Shown here piece by piece: positions 17,912 to 25,389 of a DNA stretch of 64,000 nucleotides. The stretch spans positions 1,977,001-2,041,000 of the forward strand of contig NZ_JNLH01000001.1 of assembly GCF_000703005.1 (NCBI RefSeq), written 5' to 3'. Below the pieces are notes generated by a model. It was not told where the DNA came from and searched no databases. It saw only the letters and a program-made list of their open reading frames with translations. Each line of letters starts with the position of its first letter. Within the stretch, counting starts at the first letter, position 1. The translations under genes were made by a program, and so were the position numbers. Source of the DNA: Pseudobutyrivibrio ruminis HUN009 (GTDB taxonomy: Bacteria > Bacillota > Clostridia > Lachnospirales > Lachnospiraceae).

Positions 17912-17929
17912 TACAGGAGGAAATTTATC

Positions 17930-18127
17930 ATGCCAAAGATGAAGACAAGAAGAGCAGCTGCAAAGCGCTTTAAGGTAACAGGAACAGGAAAGCTTAAGAG
18001 AAACAAGGCATACAAGAGCCACATCTTAACCAAGAAGACTACAAAGAGAAAGAGAAATCTTCGTCAGTCAGCAATCGTTGATTCAACAAACGTAAAGAAC
18101 ATGAAGAAAGTACTTCCATATCTCTAA
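17930..18127 (+). CDS. rpmI: 50S ribosomal protein L35
   Basis: A 65-residue, highly basic protein beginning MPKMKTRRAAAKRF, the invariant start of bL35, with the RNKAYKSHILTKKTTKRKR segment and the C-terminal KKVLPYL. It is a component of the large subunit. It lies 18 bases after infC behind AGGAGG, in the universal infC-rpmI-rplT order, and should be controlled by the leader upstream of infC. Confidence 0.98.
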   Translation: MPKMKTRRAAAKRFKVTGTGKLKRNKAYKSHILTKKTTKRKRNLRQSAIVDSTNVKNMKKVLPYL

Positions 18128-18171
18128 AATAGATTTGGAAATGTTATTTATTTGGTTAGGAGGAATTTAAA

Positions 18172-18528
18172 ATGGCAAGAGTTAAAGGCGGATTAAACGC
18201 TAAGAAAAGACATAATAGAACATTAAAGTTAGCAAAGGGTTACAGAGGCGCTAGAAGCAAGCAGTATCGTGTTGCAAAGCAGTCAGTTATGCGTGCCCTT
18301 ACATCATCATACGCTGGTAGAAAGCAGAAGAAGAGACAGTTCAGACAGCTTTGGATCGCTCGTATCAACGCTGCTGCACGTATCAATGGACTTTCATATT
18401 CTAAGTTCATGTACGGTCTTAAGCTCGCTGGTGTTGAGATGAACAGAAAGATGCTCGCTGAGCTCGCTGTTAACGATGCAGAAGGTTTTGCTAAGCTTGT
18501 TGAAGTTGCAAAGTCTAAGGTAGCTTAA
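18172..18528 (+). CDS. rplT: 50S ribosomal protein L20
   Basis: This 118-residue basic protein is needed for early assembly of the large subunit. ARVKGGLNAKKRHN, KLAKGYRGARSKQYRVAKQ and the RRQLWIARINAAAR-like region (read here RQLWIARINAAAR) are diagnostic of bL20. It follows a strong AGGAGG. In Bacillus and E. coli, L20 represses its own operon, which makes it the likely ligand of the leader at 17253-17401. A clean terminator follows. Confidence 0.98.
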   Translation: MARVKGGLNAKKRHNRTLKLAKGYRGARSKQYRVAKQSVMRALTSSYAGRKQKKRQFRQLWIARINAAARINGLSYSKFMYGLKLAGVEMNRKMLAELAVNDAEGFAKLVEVAKSKVA

Positions 18529-18545
18529 TTTCAAAACAAACGATT

Positions 18546-18576
18546 AAAAGTCCTAGGATAATTCCTAGGACTTTTT
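18546..18576 (+). terminator. Terminator of infC-rpmI-rplT
   Basis: A perfect nine-pair stem, GTCCTAGGA with TCCTAGGAC around a TAAT loop, is flanked by AAAA and TTTTT. It follows the rplT stop by 18 bases. The flanking A and T runs make it potentially bidirectional. The remaining 110 bases before galE are AT-rich with several TATAAT-like hexamers, but no convincing -35 partner could be picked. Confidence 0.92.
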
Positions 18577-18687
18577 GTTTGTTATGAAATTAAGCTAATA
18601 TGCAAAAAATATAATAGAAACTACTTTTATAATCTCTAGTTTTCTGATAATCTATTATATGGTAACGAACTTTAAGGAGGTGCTTTT

Positions 18688-19704
18688 ATGGCAATATTAG
18701 TTACGGGTGGTGCTGGTTTTATTGGTAGCCACACATGTGTAGAGCTTCAGCAGGCAGGCTATGATGTAGTTGTATACGACAATCTTAGTAATGCATCTGA
18801 AAAGTCTCTTGAGAGAGTAGAAGCTATTACAGGAAAGCCAGTTAAGTTTTACAAAGGCGATATCTTAGATAGAGATAGATTAAATGAAGTATTTGCAAAC
18901 GAAAAGATTGATTCATGTATTCATTTTGCAGGTCTTAAGGCAGTAGGTGAGTCAGTTCAGAAGCCTTGGGAATACTATGAGAATAACATCGCAGGTACAC
19001 TTACACTTGTTGATGTAATGAGACAGCACAATTGCAAGAATATCATTTTCTCATCATCAGCTACAGTTTATGGTGATCCAGCAGAGATACCTATCACAGA
19101 AAACTGCCCTAAGGGACAGTGCACAAACCCATACGGATGGACAAAGTCAATGCTTGAGCAGATTCTTTCTGACATGCAGAAGGCAGATAATGAGTGGAAC
19201 GTAGTTCTTCTTCGTTATTTCAATCCAATTGGTGCACATCAGTCTGGTACAATGGGCGAGAATCCAAATGGTATTCCAAACAACCTTATGCCATACATTA
19301 CACAGGTTGCTGTTGGAAAGCTTCCAGAGCTTGGTGTATTTGGTGATGATTACGATACTCCAGATGGTACTGGTGTACGTGATTACATCCACGTTGTTGA
19401 TCTTGCAAAGGGACATGTTAAGGCTCTTAAGAAAATCGAGGAAAATGCAGGTCTTAAGATTTACAATCTTGGTACAGGAGTAGGATACTCAGTTCTCGAT
19501 ATTGTAAAGAATTTCGAAGAAGCTACTGGAGTAAAGATTCCATATTCTATTAAGCCACGTCGTCCAGGCGACATTGCTACATGCTACGCAGATGCTACAA
19601 AAGCAAAGGAAGAACTTGGCTGGACAGCAGAGTTTGGCATTAAAGAAATGTGCGCAGATTCATGGAGATGGCAGAAGAATAATCCAAATGGATATGAAGA
19701 CTAA
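18688..19704 (+). CDS. galE: UDP-glucose 4-epimerase
   Basis: GalE interconverts UDP-glucose and UDP-galactose for galactose use and for polysaccharide building blocks. The 338-residue SDR protein has the NAD-binding GGAGFIGSH (residues 7-15), the catalytic Ser in FSSSATVYG and the YxxxK pair in NPYGWTKSMLEQ. RYFNPIGAH and RRPGDIATCYAD complete the family signature. GGAGG sits before ATG. It stands alone between the ribosomal operon and a tRNA gene, with no other Leloir pathway gene beside it, which suggests a biosynthetic role (inference). Confidence 0.96.
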   Translation: MAILVTGGAGFIGSHTCVELQQAGYDVVVYDNLSNASEKSLERVEAITGKPVKFYKGDILDRDRLNEVFANEKIDSCIHFAGLKAVGESVQKPWEYYENNIAGTLTLVDVMRQHNCKNIIFSSSATVYGDPAEIPITENCPKGQCTNPYGWTKSMLEQILSDMQKADNEWNVVLLRYFNPIGAHQSGTMGENPNGIPNNLMPYITQVAVGKLPELGVFGDDYDTPDGTGVRDYIHVVDLAKGHVKALKKIEENAGLKIYNLGTGVGYSVLDIVKNFEEATGVKIPYSIKPRRPGDIATCYADATKAKEELGWTAEFGIKEMCADSWRWQKNNPNGYED

Positions 19705-19712
19705 AAAAAGTG

Positions 19713-19741
19713 TTGACATAAGTCAATTCACATAGTAATAT
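19713..19741 (+). promoter_or_regulatory. Near-consensus promoter of tRNA-Glu
   Basis: TTGACA at 19713-19718 and TAATAT at 19736-19741 are 17 bases apart. The start would fall close to 19748. A perfect nine-pair hairpin (CTTGTCGCT/AGCGACAAG, 19746-19766) then occupies almost the whole 5' leader of the pre-tRNA. Confidence 0.88.
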
Positions 19742-19773
19742 ATGTCTTGTCGCTGATAGCGACAAGGCAATAT

Positions 19774-19845
19774 GGTTCCTTGGTCAAGCGGTTAAGACGT
19801 CGCCCTCTCACGGCGAAAACAGCGGTTCGATTCCGCTAGGAACTG
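19774..19845 (+). tRNA. tRNA-Glu (anticodon CTC)
   Basis: A 72-base cloverleaf. The acceptor arm GGTTCCT pairs with AGGAACT, with a G1.U72 wobble at the end and discriminator G73. The D arm contains TGGTCAAGCGGTTAAGAC. The anticodon stem TCGCC/GGCGA holds loop CTCTCAC, giving anticodon CTC, which reads GAG. The T arm is AGCGG-TTCGATT-CCGCT. CCA is not encoded and must be added. The D-arm and anticodon-loop pattern match bacterial tRNA-Glu. It is a single tRNA with its own promoter and terminator. Confidence 0.95.
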
Positions 19846-19847
19846 CG

Positions 19848-19879
19848 AAAAAAGACACCTGATATCAGGTGTCTTTTTT
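19848..19879. terminator. Bidirectional palindromic terminator for tRNA-Glu and tmcAL
   Basis: A perfect 32-base palindrome: six A, a ten-base arm GACACCTGAT, its complement, then six T. It begins three bases after the tRNA and ends eight bases before the end of the convergent tmcAL gene, so it can stop transcription from both sides. Confidence 0.93.
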
Positions 19880-19886
19880 GTTATTC

Positions 19887-21056
19887 TTATATATTTACTA
19901 AATCAAATTTACGAGTATATTCTGTTGGATATGTATTTCCTGTTTTTGAAGTTAGGATAGTGCGATAAATATCACTGGAAATAATATCGTATTTATTTAT
20001 TATTTCGTTTGGCGATGTTATTAAAGGAGCATGTGCTTCTTCTTTTATTCTTCCAAGAATATTAATTCCATTTTTGCTGAAACCAAGCATTCGTATATAC
20101 GATATATATCCAGATTCTTTTGCTTCCTTAAAATCATTTTCTGTAATACCTAAAAGAATATGACAGAGCACTCGGCTGATTCTTGAATATTCAAAATTTT
20201 TCGTTTTTAAAACTTCACAGAATTGGCTGAATGAAACGAATTCAGGTAGCTTGTTTTTGATCCTGTCTGAAAGGTCATTGTTGCAATCTAAGTATTGCTC
20301 GTAGCTTTCTGTGGTAAGAAGCTTGTAATGAAGTAGCTCTGAAACATCATCTGAAGCAACGAACGAAATACTGTTATACAATGGAGATACTTCTTCAGGT
20401 ACTGCTTCAAAGGATTTTGAAAGCTTGTAATGCTGGCGTATTGAACTGGCAGAGCTAAGCTGTCCAGATAAGCTTAAATCGTTGTATTCGTTTCCTTGGC
20501 GCTTCATAACTGCAATATCCATATTTAAATTATTTGCATGGATATAACGGCAGTATTCGATTCCTAGTATATTATTAGGAGATGAGATGATATCTTCCGC
20601 TAGAAATGCCTTTAAAGCTTTTGCTCTGGCAGTGGCATAGCTTATTCCTTGAGAAACAAGAGCATTAATTTCGTTATTTATTTCTCCGGAGTTTTCTAGT
20701 TCGACTAGCTTTTTGCTTTCATCTATAAATAATTCCTTGCGGTCACATTCTGCTGAAAACAGTAATGTATCTACGACTCCAGTGGCATTAAGCAAAGCTA
20801 CTCCAGCTGATGCGTATTCTCTAGCAGAGCTGGTGGCGAAAATGGTAGGGATTTCAAGAACTACATCTGCACCACAAAGAAGAGCGGCCTTGGCTCTTGA
20901 ATATTTATCGAAGCATGCGATTTCACCACGCTGAGTGAAGCTGCCGGACATAGCGACAATTATTTGATCAGCGCCTAATACATTTCTTGCGTATTCAATC
21001 TGAAGCTTGTGGCCATTGTGAAAGGGATTATATTCCGCAACTATTCCAATTACCAT
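19887..21056 (-). CDS. tmcAL: tRNA(Met) cytidine acetate ligase-like nucleotidyltransferase
   Basis: Members of this family (formerly YlbM) activate acetate with ATP and acetylate the wobble cytidine of elongator tRNA-Met. The 389-residue protein begins MVIGIVAEYNPFHNGHKLQ, holding the HxGH nucleotidyltransferase motif. MSGSFTQRGEIACFDKYSRA and SSPNNILGIEYCR are typical of the family. GGAGG precedes ATG on the minus strand. It is the only minus-strand gene in the window and faces away from ackA. In Bacillus the homologue neighbours the DUF177 gene and rpmF, which here lie just beyond ackA. Confidence 0.88.
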   Translation of the reverse strand: MVIGIVAEYNPFHNGHKLQIEYARNVLGADQIIVAMSGSFTQRGEIACFDKYSRAKAALLCGADVVLEIPTIFATSSAREYASAGVALLNATGVVDTLLFSAECDRKELFIDESKKLVELENSGEINNEINALVSQGISYATARAKALKAFLAEDIISSPNNILGIEYCRYIHANNLNMDIAVMKRQGNEYNDLSLSGQLSSASSIRQHYKLSKSFEAVPEEVSPLYNSISFVASDDVSELLHYKLLTTESYEQYLDCNNDLSDRIKNKLPEFVSFSQFCEVLKTKNFEYSRISRVLCHILLGITENDFKEAKESGYISYIRMLGFSKNGINILGRIKEEAHAPLITSPNEIINKYDIISSDIYRTILTSKTGNTYPTEYTRKFDLVNI

Positions 21057-21087
21057 TTTGTTCCTCCGAAAATACTTTTACATGGGT

Positions 21088-21118
21088 ATTATACATTAAA
21101 ATTTGGTTGAGAAGACAA
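21088..21118 (-). promoter_or_regulatory. Candidate promoter of tmcAL overlapping the ackA promoter
   Basis: Read on the minus strand, TATAAT lies at 21093-21088, with a weak TTGTCT 19 bases further up at 21118-21113. The -35 element falls within the spacer of the ackA promoter, so the two would compete for polymerase. The long spacer makes the call tentative. Confidence 0.4.
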
Positions 21119-21134
21119 ATTTTAGTGATATAAT
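21107..21134 (+). promoter_or_regulatory. Promoter of ackA
   Basis: TTGAGA at 21107-21112 and a perfect TATAAT at 21129-21134 are separated by 16 bases. The start near 21141 gives a leader of about 60 bases rich in A before the AAAGGA site of ackA. Confidence 0.75.
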
Positions 21135-21201
21135 TAAAATGTTGTTTAAGTATACAATTATTAAAGAAAGAAAAACATATAAAGAAAGGAACTTTATTAT
21201 T

Positions 21202-22398
21202 ATGAAGATCTTAGTTATCAACTGTGGTAGCTCATCTCTTAAGTATCAGGTAATTGATTCAGAGAGCGAGCAGGTACTTTGCAAGGGACTTTGCGAGAGA
21301 ATCGGCATTGATGGACGTATCGTTTATCAGAAGGCTGGTCTTGATAAGGAAATCACAGAGATTCCTATGCCTACACACAAGGAGGCTGTTGCAGCTGTAA
21401 TCAACGCTATTACAAACGAAGCTACAGGTGCTCTTAAGTCTCTTGATGAAATCGATGCAGTAGGTCACAGAGTCGTTCACGGTGGTGAGAAGTTCGCTGC
21501 TTCTGCACTTATCACAGACGAGATGATCAAGGTTGTAGAAGAGTGCAACGATCTTGCTCCACTTCACAACCCAGCAAATATCATCGGTATCAATGCATGC
21601 CGCGAGCTTATGCCAGGTAAGCCACAGGTTGGTGTTTTTGATACAGCATTCCATCAGACAATGCCTAAGGAAGCATACATGTATGCAGTTCCTTACAAAT
21701 ATTATGAGAAGTACGGCGTACGTCGTTACGGTTTCCACGGTACATCACACAGCTATGTTTCAAAGCGTGTAGCTGAGATGGACGGATGCGACCTTAAGAA
21801 CTCAAAAATCATCGTTTGCCACATTGGTAACGGTGCATCTTGCTGTGCAGTTCTCAATGGCGAGTCAGTAGACACATCAATGGGTCTTTCTCCACTTGAG
21901 GGACTTGTGATGGGTACACGTTCAGGTGATATCGATCCTTCAGCTGTTGAATTCATGGCAAAGAAGGAAGGTCTTGATTTCGCTGGCGTTATGAACGTAC
22001 TTAATAAGGAATCTGGTGCACTTGGTGTTTCTGGTATTTCTTCAGATTTCCGTGATCTTATTGCTGCTTCAGCAGAAGGTAATGAGAGAGCAAAGCTTGC
22101 TATGGATATGATTGCTTACCGCATCGCTAAGTATGTTGGTGCTTATGCAGCTGCTATGAACGGTGTAGACATCATCTGCTTCACAGCTGGTCTTGGTGAG
22201 AACAATGCAGGTCTTAGAAAGGCTGTATGTAACCATCTTGGTTTCATGGGTGTTGAAATCGATGACGCTAGAAACGATGTAGCTGGCGAGGAGAGACTTG
22301 TTTCTTCAGACTCTTCAAAGGTTAAGGTATACGTTGTACCTACAAACGAGGAAGTTATGATTGCAAGAGATACAGCAGCTATTGTATCTGGCAAATAA
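21202..22398 (+). CDS. ackA: Acetate kinase
   Basis: AckA makes ATP and acetate from acetyl phosphate, the main energy-yielding end step of acetate-forming fermentation, and runs in reverse for acetate activation. ATG at 21202 begins MKILVINCGSSSLKYQ, the invariant start; in-frame codons further upstream are leader sequence. GHRVVHGGEKF, HNPANIIGI, FDTAFHQTMP, GFHGTSHSYV and CHIGNGASCCAV are family signatures. The length is 398 residues. No phosphotransacetylase gene is adjacent. A weak hairpin (CACTTTT/AAAAGTG, 22426-22444) follows. Codon use is biased as in highly expressed genes. Confidence 0.98.
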   Translation: MKILVINCGSSSLKYQVIDSESEQVLCKGLCERIGIDGRIVYQKAGLDKEITEIPMPTHKEAVAAVINAITNEATGALKSLDEIDAVGHRVVHGGEKFAASALITDEMIKVVEECNDLAPLHNPANIIGINACRELMPGKPQVGVFDTAFHQTMPKEAYMYAVPYKYYEKYGVRRYGFHGTSHSYVSKRVAEMDGCDLKNSKIIVCHIGNGASCCAVLNGESVDTSMGLSPLEGLVMGTRSGDIDPSAVEFMAKKEGLDFAGVMNVLNKESGALGVSGISSDFRDLIAASAEGNERAKLAMDMIAYRIAKYVGAYAAAMNGVDIICFTAGLGENNAGLRKAVCNHLGFMGVEIDDARNDVAGEERLVSSDSSKVKVYVVPTNEEVMIARDTAAIVSGK

Positions 22399-22445
22399 TT
22401 TCATCAAATTTTTGTGAAATTAATGCACTTTTTTATCAAAAGTGT

Positions 22446-22474
22446 TTGACAAGCATATTAAAGCTTAGTATAAT
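22446..22474 (+). promoter_or_regulatory. Consensus promoter of yceD-rpmF
   Basis: TTGACA at 22446-22451 and TATAAT at 22469-22474, with a 17-base spacer, match the sigma-A consensus perfectly. The predicted start (about 22481) lies only some 20 bases before ATG, so the leader holds little beyond the AGGAG site. Confidence 0.92.
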
Positions 22475-22501
22475 TGGCAAAGTGTGGATAGGAGATTTTA
22501 T

Positions 22502-23032
22502 ATGAAGATTTCTATTAAGGATATCACTTCATTACCTGATCAAAATAAGAAGTTTACTGGAACTTGCGACATACATGATTTTTCTTATCTTGGCAGTAAG
22601 TTTACTATCAATCGCACAGAGCCATTTGATGTAGTTTTGTCTATGATTGGTTCTGGAAAGCTTCACATCACATTTAACACTAGCGCTAATATCACTGGTT
22701 CATGTGACAGATGCTTGACAGATGTTTCATTTGATGTACCTGTGGCTGTTGATGAAACTGTTGAAGTTTCAGAAGGACAGGTAGTTCCAGATGAAGAAAT
22801 AGGTCCTTACTCATTTGTTGATGGTGAGGAAATAGTTGTAGATGAACTCATATTAAACGAGATCTTAGTAAATTTCCCGGCAAAGATATTGTGCCAGGAC
22901 GACTGCAAGGGTATTTGCCCAGTCTGTGGCAAGAATCGTAATATCGAGTCTTGTGGATGCGACGACACAGTCTTAGATCCTAGAATGGCACAATTTTTAG
23001 ATGTCTTTAATAGCTTTAAGGAGGTGAAATAG
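22502..23032 (+). CDS. yceD: DUF177 (YceD/YlbN) family protein
   Basis: Members of this family are nearly always encoded just before rpmF; in plants and bacteria they are linked to 23S rRNA accumulation and large-subunit assembly. ATG at 22502 is chosen because AGGAG precedes it; a GTG further up leaves no leader after the promoter. The 176-residue protein has the central GSCDRCLTDVSFDVPV segment. The C-terminal CQDDCKGICPVCGKNRN is a Cys cluster (four Cys) that probably binds zinc. It is separated from rpmF by a single base. Confidence 0.9.
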   Translation: MKISIKDITSLPDQNKKFTGTCDIHDFSYLGSKFTINRTEPFDVVLSMIGSGKLHITFNTSANITGSCDRCLTDVSFDVPVAVDETVEVSEGQVVPDEEIGPYSFVDGEEIVVDELILNEILVNFPAKILCQDDCKGICPVCGKNRNIESCGCDDTVLDPRMAQFLDVFNSFKEVK

Positions 23033-23033
23033 C

Positions 23034-23213
23034 ATGTCTATTTGTCCAAAGAACAAATCTTCTAAGGGAAGAAGAGATAAAAGAAGAGCAAACTGGAAAA
23101 TGAGCAAACCAACACTCGTAAAGTGCAGCAAGTGTGGAGAGCTTATGGTACCACATAGAGTTTGCAAGAACTGTGGATCATACAACAAAAAAGAAATCAT
23201 CGCAGTTGATTAA
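23034..23213 (+). CDS. rpmF: 50S ribosomal protein L32
   Basis: A 59-residue basic protein of the large subunit. It begins MSICPKNKSSKGRRDKRRAN and carries the zinc-ribbon Cys pairs CSKC (31-34) and CKNC (44-47), so this is the Cys-containing, zinc-binding form. It starts one base after the yceD stop behind AAGGAGG at the end of yceD, which makes translational coupling likely. A strong terminator follows. Confidence 0.97.
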   Translation: MSICPKNKSSKGRRDKRRANWKMSKPTLVKCSKCGELMVPHRVCKNCGSYNKKEIIAVD

Positions 23214-23217
23214 TTTT

Positions 23218-23250
23218 AAAAACCTTTCGGATTTTCCGAAAGGTTTTTTT
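23218..23250 (+). terminator. Terminator of yceD-rpmF
   Basis: An eleven-pair perfect stem (AACCTTTCGGA with TCCGAAAGGTT, TTT loop), preceded by AAA and followed by five further T. The -35 element of the plsX promoter begins three bases after it. Confidence 0.94.
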
Positions 23251-23252
23251 AT

Positions 23253-23281
23253 TTGAAATAATGCCTAATTTAAAGTATAAT
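23253..23281 (+). promoter_or_regulatory. Promoter of plsX-acpP
   Basis: TTGAAA at 23253-23258 and TATAAT at 23276-23281 have an ideal 17-base spacer. No FapR-like dyad was recognised around it. The plsX site AAAGGA follows at about 23297. Confidence 0.85.
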
Positions 23282-23310
23282 TTCTAAAGTATGTATGAAA
23301 GGATATTATC

Positions 23311-24333
23311 ATGAGTGATTATACTATAGTTGCACTTGATGCAATGGGCGGAGATAACGCACCATCAGCAATGGTACAGGGCGCTGTTGATGCTGTTAAT
23401 GCAAATAAAGCTATTAAAGTTATTCTTGTTGGTAAAGAAGATGTTATCAAAACTGAGCTTTCATCTTACACATACCCACAGGACCAGATTGAAATAAAAA
23501 ATGCCACAGAGGTTATCGAGACAGCTGAGCATCCAGTTGCTGCCATAAAAAGAAAAAAAGATTCTTCAATGGTAGTAGGCCTTCACCTTGTAAAGGATGG
23601 TCAGGCCGATGCATTTGTTTCAGCAGGCAATTCAGGAGCTCTTCTTACAGGCGGCCTTGGTATTGTTGGACGTATCCGTGGTATTGAGCGTGCACCATTT
23701 GGCACGCTTTTCCCAGTAAAGACTGGCGTTGCTCTTTTGGCGGACAGCGGAGCAAATGTTGACTGTCGTCCTAGCCACTTGGTACAGTTCGCCAAGATGG
23801 GTAGCATCTACATGGAAAAGGTTGTAGGAGTTAAAAATCCTCGTGTTGCCATTGTTAATGTTGGTGCTGAGGAAGAAAAGGGGAATGCTCTCGTTAAAGA
23901 GACTATGCCACTTTTAAAGGAATGCGAAGATATCAATTTCATTGGTAGCATTGAGGCTAGAAACATTCCTAACGGCGATGCAGATGTTATTATCTGCGAT
24001 GGATTCGTTGGTAATGTTATTCTTAAATTATACGAAGGTTTGGCAGGTACACTTATCACCGTTATTAAGGGCGGTTTGATGAGTACCCTCAGATCAAAAA
24101 TCGGCGCTGCACTTGCACTCCCAGCTTTAAAGAAGACTCTTAAAAAGTTCGATGCCAGTGAATACGGCGGAGCTCCTCTTCTTGGATTAAAGGGGCTTGT
24201 TGTTAAGACTCACGGTAGTGCAAAGGCTGGAGAGGTTAGAAACACTATTTTCCAGTGTGTAACTTTCAAAGAGCAGCAGATTAACGAGTTTATTAGAGAT
24301 AATATTGTTATAGAAAAGAAAAAGGAGGACTAG
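23311..24333 (+). CDS. plsX: Acyl-ACP:phosphate acyltransferase
   Basis: PlsX makes acyl phosphate from acyl-ACP, the acyl donor used by PlsY (encoded at 48171) to start glycerophospholipid synthesis. The 340-residue protein begins IVALDAMGGDNAP. VDAFVSAGNSGALLTGG-like sequence (here ADAFVSAGNSGALLTGG), GANVDCRP and ICDGFVGNVILK are family motifs. It is followed three bases later by acpP, which encodes the carrier protein that delivers its substrate. It is a peripheral membrane enzyme in characterised Firmicutes. Confidence 0.96.
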   Translation: MSDYTIVALDAMGGDNAPSAMVQGAVDAVNANKAIKVILVGKEDVIKTELSSYTYPQDQIEIKNATEVIETAEHPVAAIKRKKDSSMVVGLHLVKDGQADAFVSAGNSGALLTGGLGIVGRIRGIERAPFGTLFPVKTGVALLADSGANVDCRPSHLVQFAKMGSIYMEKVVGVKNPRVAIVNVGAEEEKGNALVKETMPLLKECEDINFIGSIEARNIPNGDADVIICDGFVGNVILKLYEGLAGTLITVIKGGLMSTLRSKIGAALALPALKKTLKKFDASEYGGAPLLGLKGLVVKTHGSAKAGEVRNTIFQCVTFKEQQINEFIRDNIVIEKKKED

Positions 24334-24336
24334 ATT

Positions 24337-24573
24337 ATGGAATTCGATTTACTCAAAGAGATTATTGCAGAGGTATTAAACGTAGATGCTGCTGAAATTA
24401 CAACAGAGACTACATTTGTCGATGATCTTGGTGCAGATTCACTTGATGTATTCCAGATTATCATGGGTGTTGAGGAAAAGCTTAACATCGAAGTTGATAC
24501 AGAGGCAGCAGAGAAGCTTTCTACTGTAGGCGATGCAGTTGAGCTTATCAAGAAGACAGTTGCAAACAAGTAA
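24337..24573 (+). CDS. acpP: Acyl carrier protein
   Basis: A 78-residue acidic protein that carries growing fatty acyl chains on a 4'-phosphopantetheine. The attachment Ser is residue 35 in DDLGADSLDVFQIIMGVEE. The FQIIMGVEE version of helix II, rather than VELVMALEE, is common in Clostridia. It is strongly acidic throughout, and an AAGGAGG site lies at the end of plsX. It belongs to the plsX transcription unit, directly tying carrier and acyltransferase expression. Confidence 0.96.
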   Translation: MEFDLLKEIIAEVLNVDAAEITTETTFVDDLGADSLDVFQIIMGVEEKLNIEVDTEAAEKLSTVGDAVELIKKTVANK

Positions 24574-24587
24574 TTATATGTGTAAAA

Positions 24588-24645
24588 TGCGGCCTTTTAT
24601 GGGCCGCAACAATTGCACGTTTAGTGTCCACTTTCAGTGGACACT
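24588..24645 (+). promoter_or_regulatory. Twin hairpins between acpP and rnc
   Basis: Two stems lie in the 96-base gap. The first, TGCGGCC with GGCCGCA (24588-24608), has no T run after it. The second is a perfect ten-pair stem, AGTGTCCACT with AGTGGACACT (24623-24645), followed only by ATTTTAAA. It ends 12 bases before the rnc ribosome binding site. The second may be a weak terminator, or both may form an RNase III substrate by analogy with the autoregulated rnc leader of E. coli. Confidence 0.6.
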
Positions 24646-24669
24646 ATTTTAAACTCAGGAGGTAGTATT

Positions 24670-25371
24670 TTGAATAGTTTAAAGGAATTTCAAAAGATTA
24701 TCGGTTATGAGTTTAGAGACGAAAGCTTACTACAACAGGCTTTGACACATAGTTCATATGCTAATGAAAATCATATGCCAAAGCTTAGCGACAACGAGAG
24801 ACTTGAGTTCCTTGGGGATGCAGTGCTTGAAATCGTTTCGAGTGAGTTTTTGTATCTAAATTACACCGAATTAAACGAAGGTAAATTATCTAGACTTAGA
24901 GCTAGCATAGTTTGTGAGCCAACCCTGGCTTACATCTGCAAGGAAATAAACCTTGGTGACTATGTTCGCCTATCTAAAGGGGAGGACATGACAGGCGGTC
25001 GTAATAGAAAGTCTATTCTTTCTGACGCCTTCGAGGCTACAATCGGCGCTATCTTTTTGGATGGTGGAATGGAGCCTGCTTCTGAATATATCCACAGGTT
25101 TGTTTTAAATGATATAGAACACAAGCAGCTATTTTATGATAGCAAGACCAGACTACAGGAAGTTGTTCAGGCTAATTTTAAAGAGCCGCTTACATATCAG
25201 CTTATTTCTGAAACTGGTCCAGACCACGCTAAGGAATTTAAGGTTGAAGCCTTAGTAGGGGATAGAGTTCTTGGCTCAGGTGCTGGTAGCACCAAAAAGG
25301 CTGCCGAGCAGGAAGCTGCTTACGAAGGCTTGATGCGCCTCCACAAAGAAGACTCTATCAAGATTATATAA
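24670..25371 (+). CDS. rnc: Ribonuclease III, TTG start
   Basis: RNase III cuts double-stranded RNA in rRNA precursors and selected mRNAs. TTG at 24670 is chosen: AGGAGG lies seven bases before it, while in-frame codons further up fall inside the hairpin. The protein has 233 residues. The catalytic signature NERLEFLGDAVLE is at about residues 40-52 and DAFEATIGAIFLDGG holds the second acidic pair. The C-terminal double-stranded RNA-binding domain (about 155-228) ends with the GSGAGSTKKAAEQEAA helix. rnc-smc-ftsY is a classic Firmicutes operon. Confidence 0.96.
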   Translation: MNSLKEFQKIIGYEFRDESLLQQALTHSSYANENHMPKLSDNERLEFLGDAVLEIVSSEFLYLNYTELNEGKLSRLRASIVCEPTLAYICKEINLGDYVRLSKGEDMTGGRNRKSILSDAFEATIGAIFLDGGMEPASEYIHRFVLNDIEHKQLFYDSKTRLQEVVQANFKEPLTYQLISETGPDHAKEFKVEALVGDRVLGSGAGSTKKAAEQEAAYEGLMRLHKEDSIKII

Positions 25372-25389
25372 TTAATTAGGGAGAATTTA

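Noticed and set aside
21259..21738. Minus-strand open frame of about 160 codons inside ackA
   Set aside because: It lies wholly opposite a highly expressed, conserved gene; codon bias of ackA explains the lack of stops.
22399..22450. Possible terminator after ackA
   Set aside because: The CACTTTT/AAAAGTG stem is AT-rich and is followed only by TTTGAC of the next promoter; too weak to list as a terminator.
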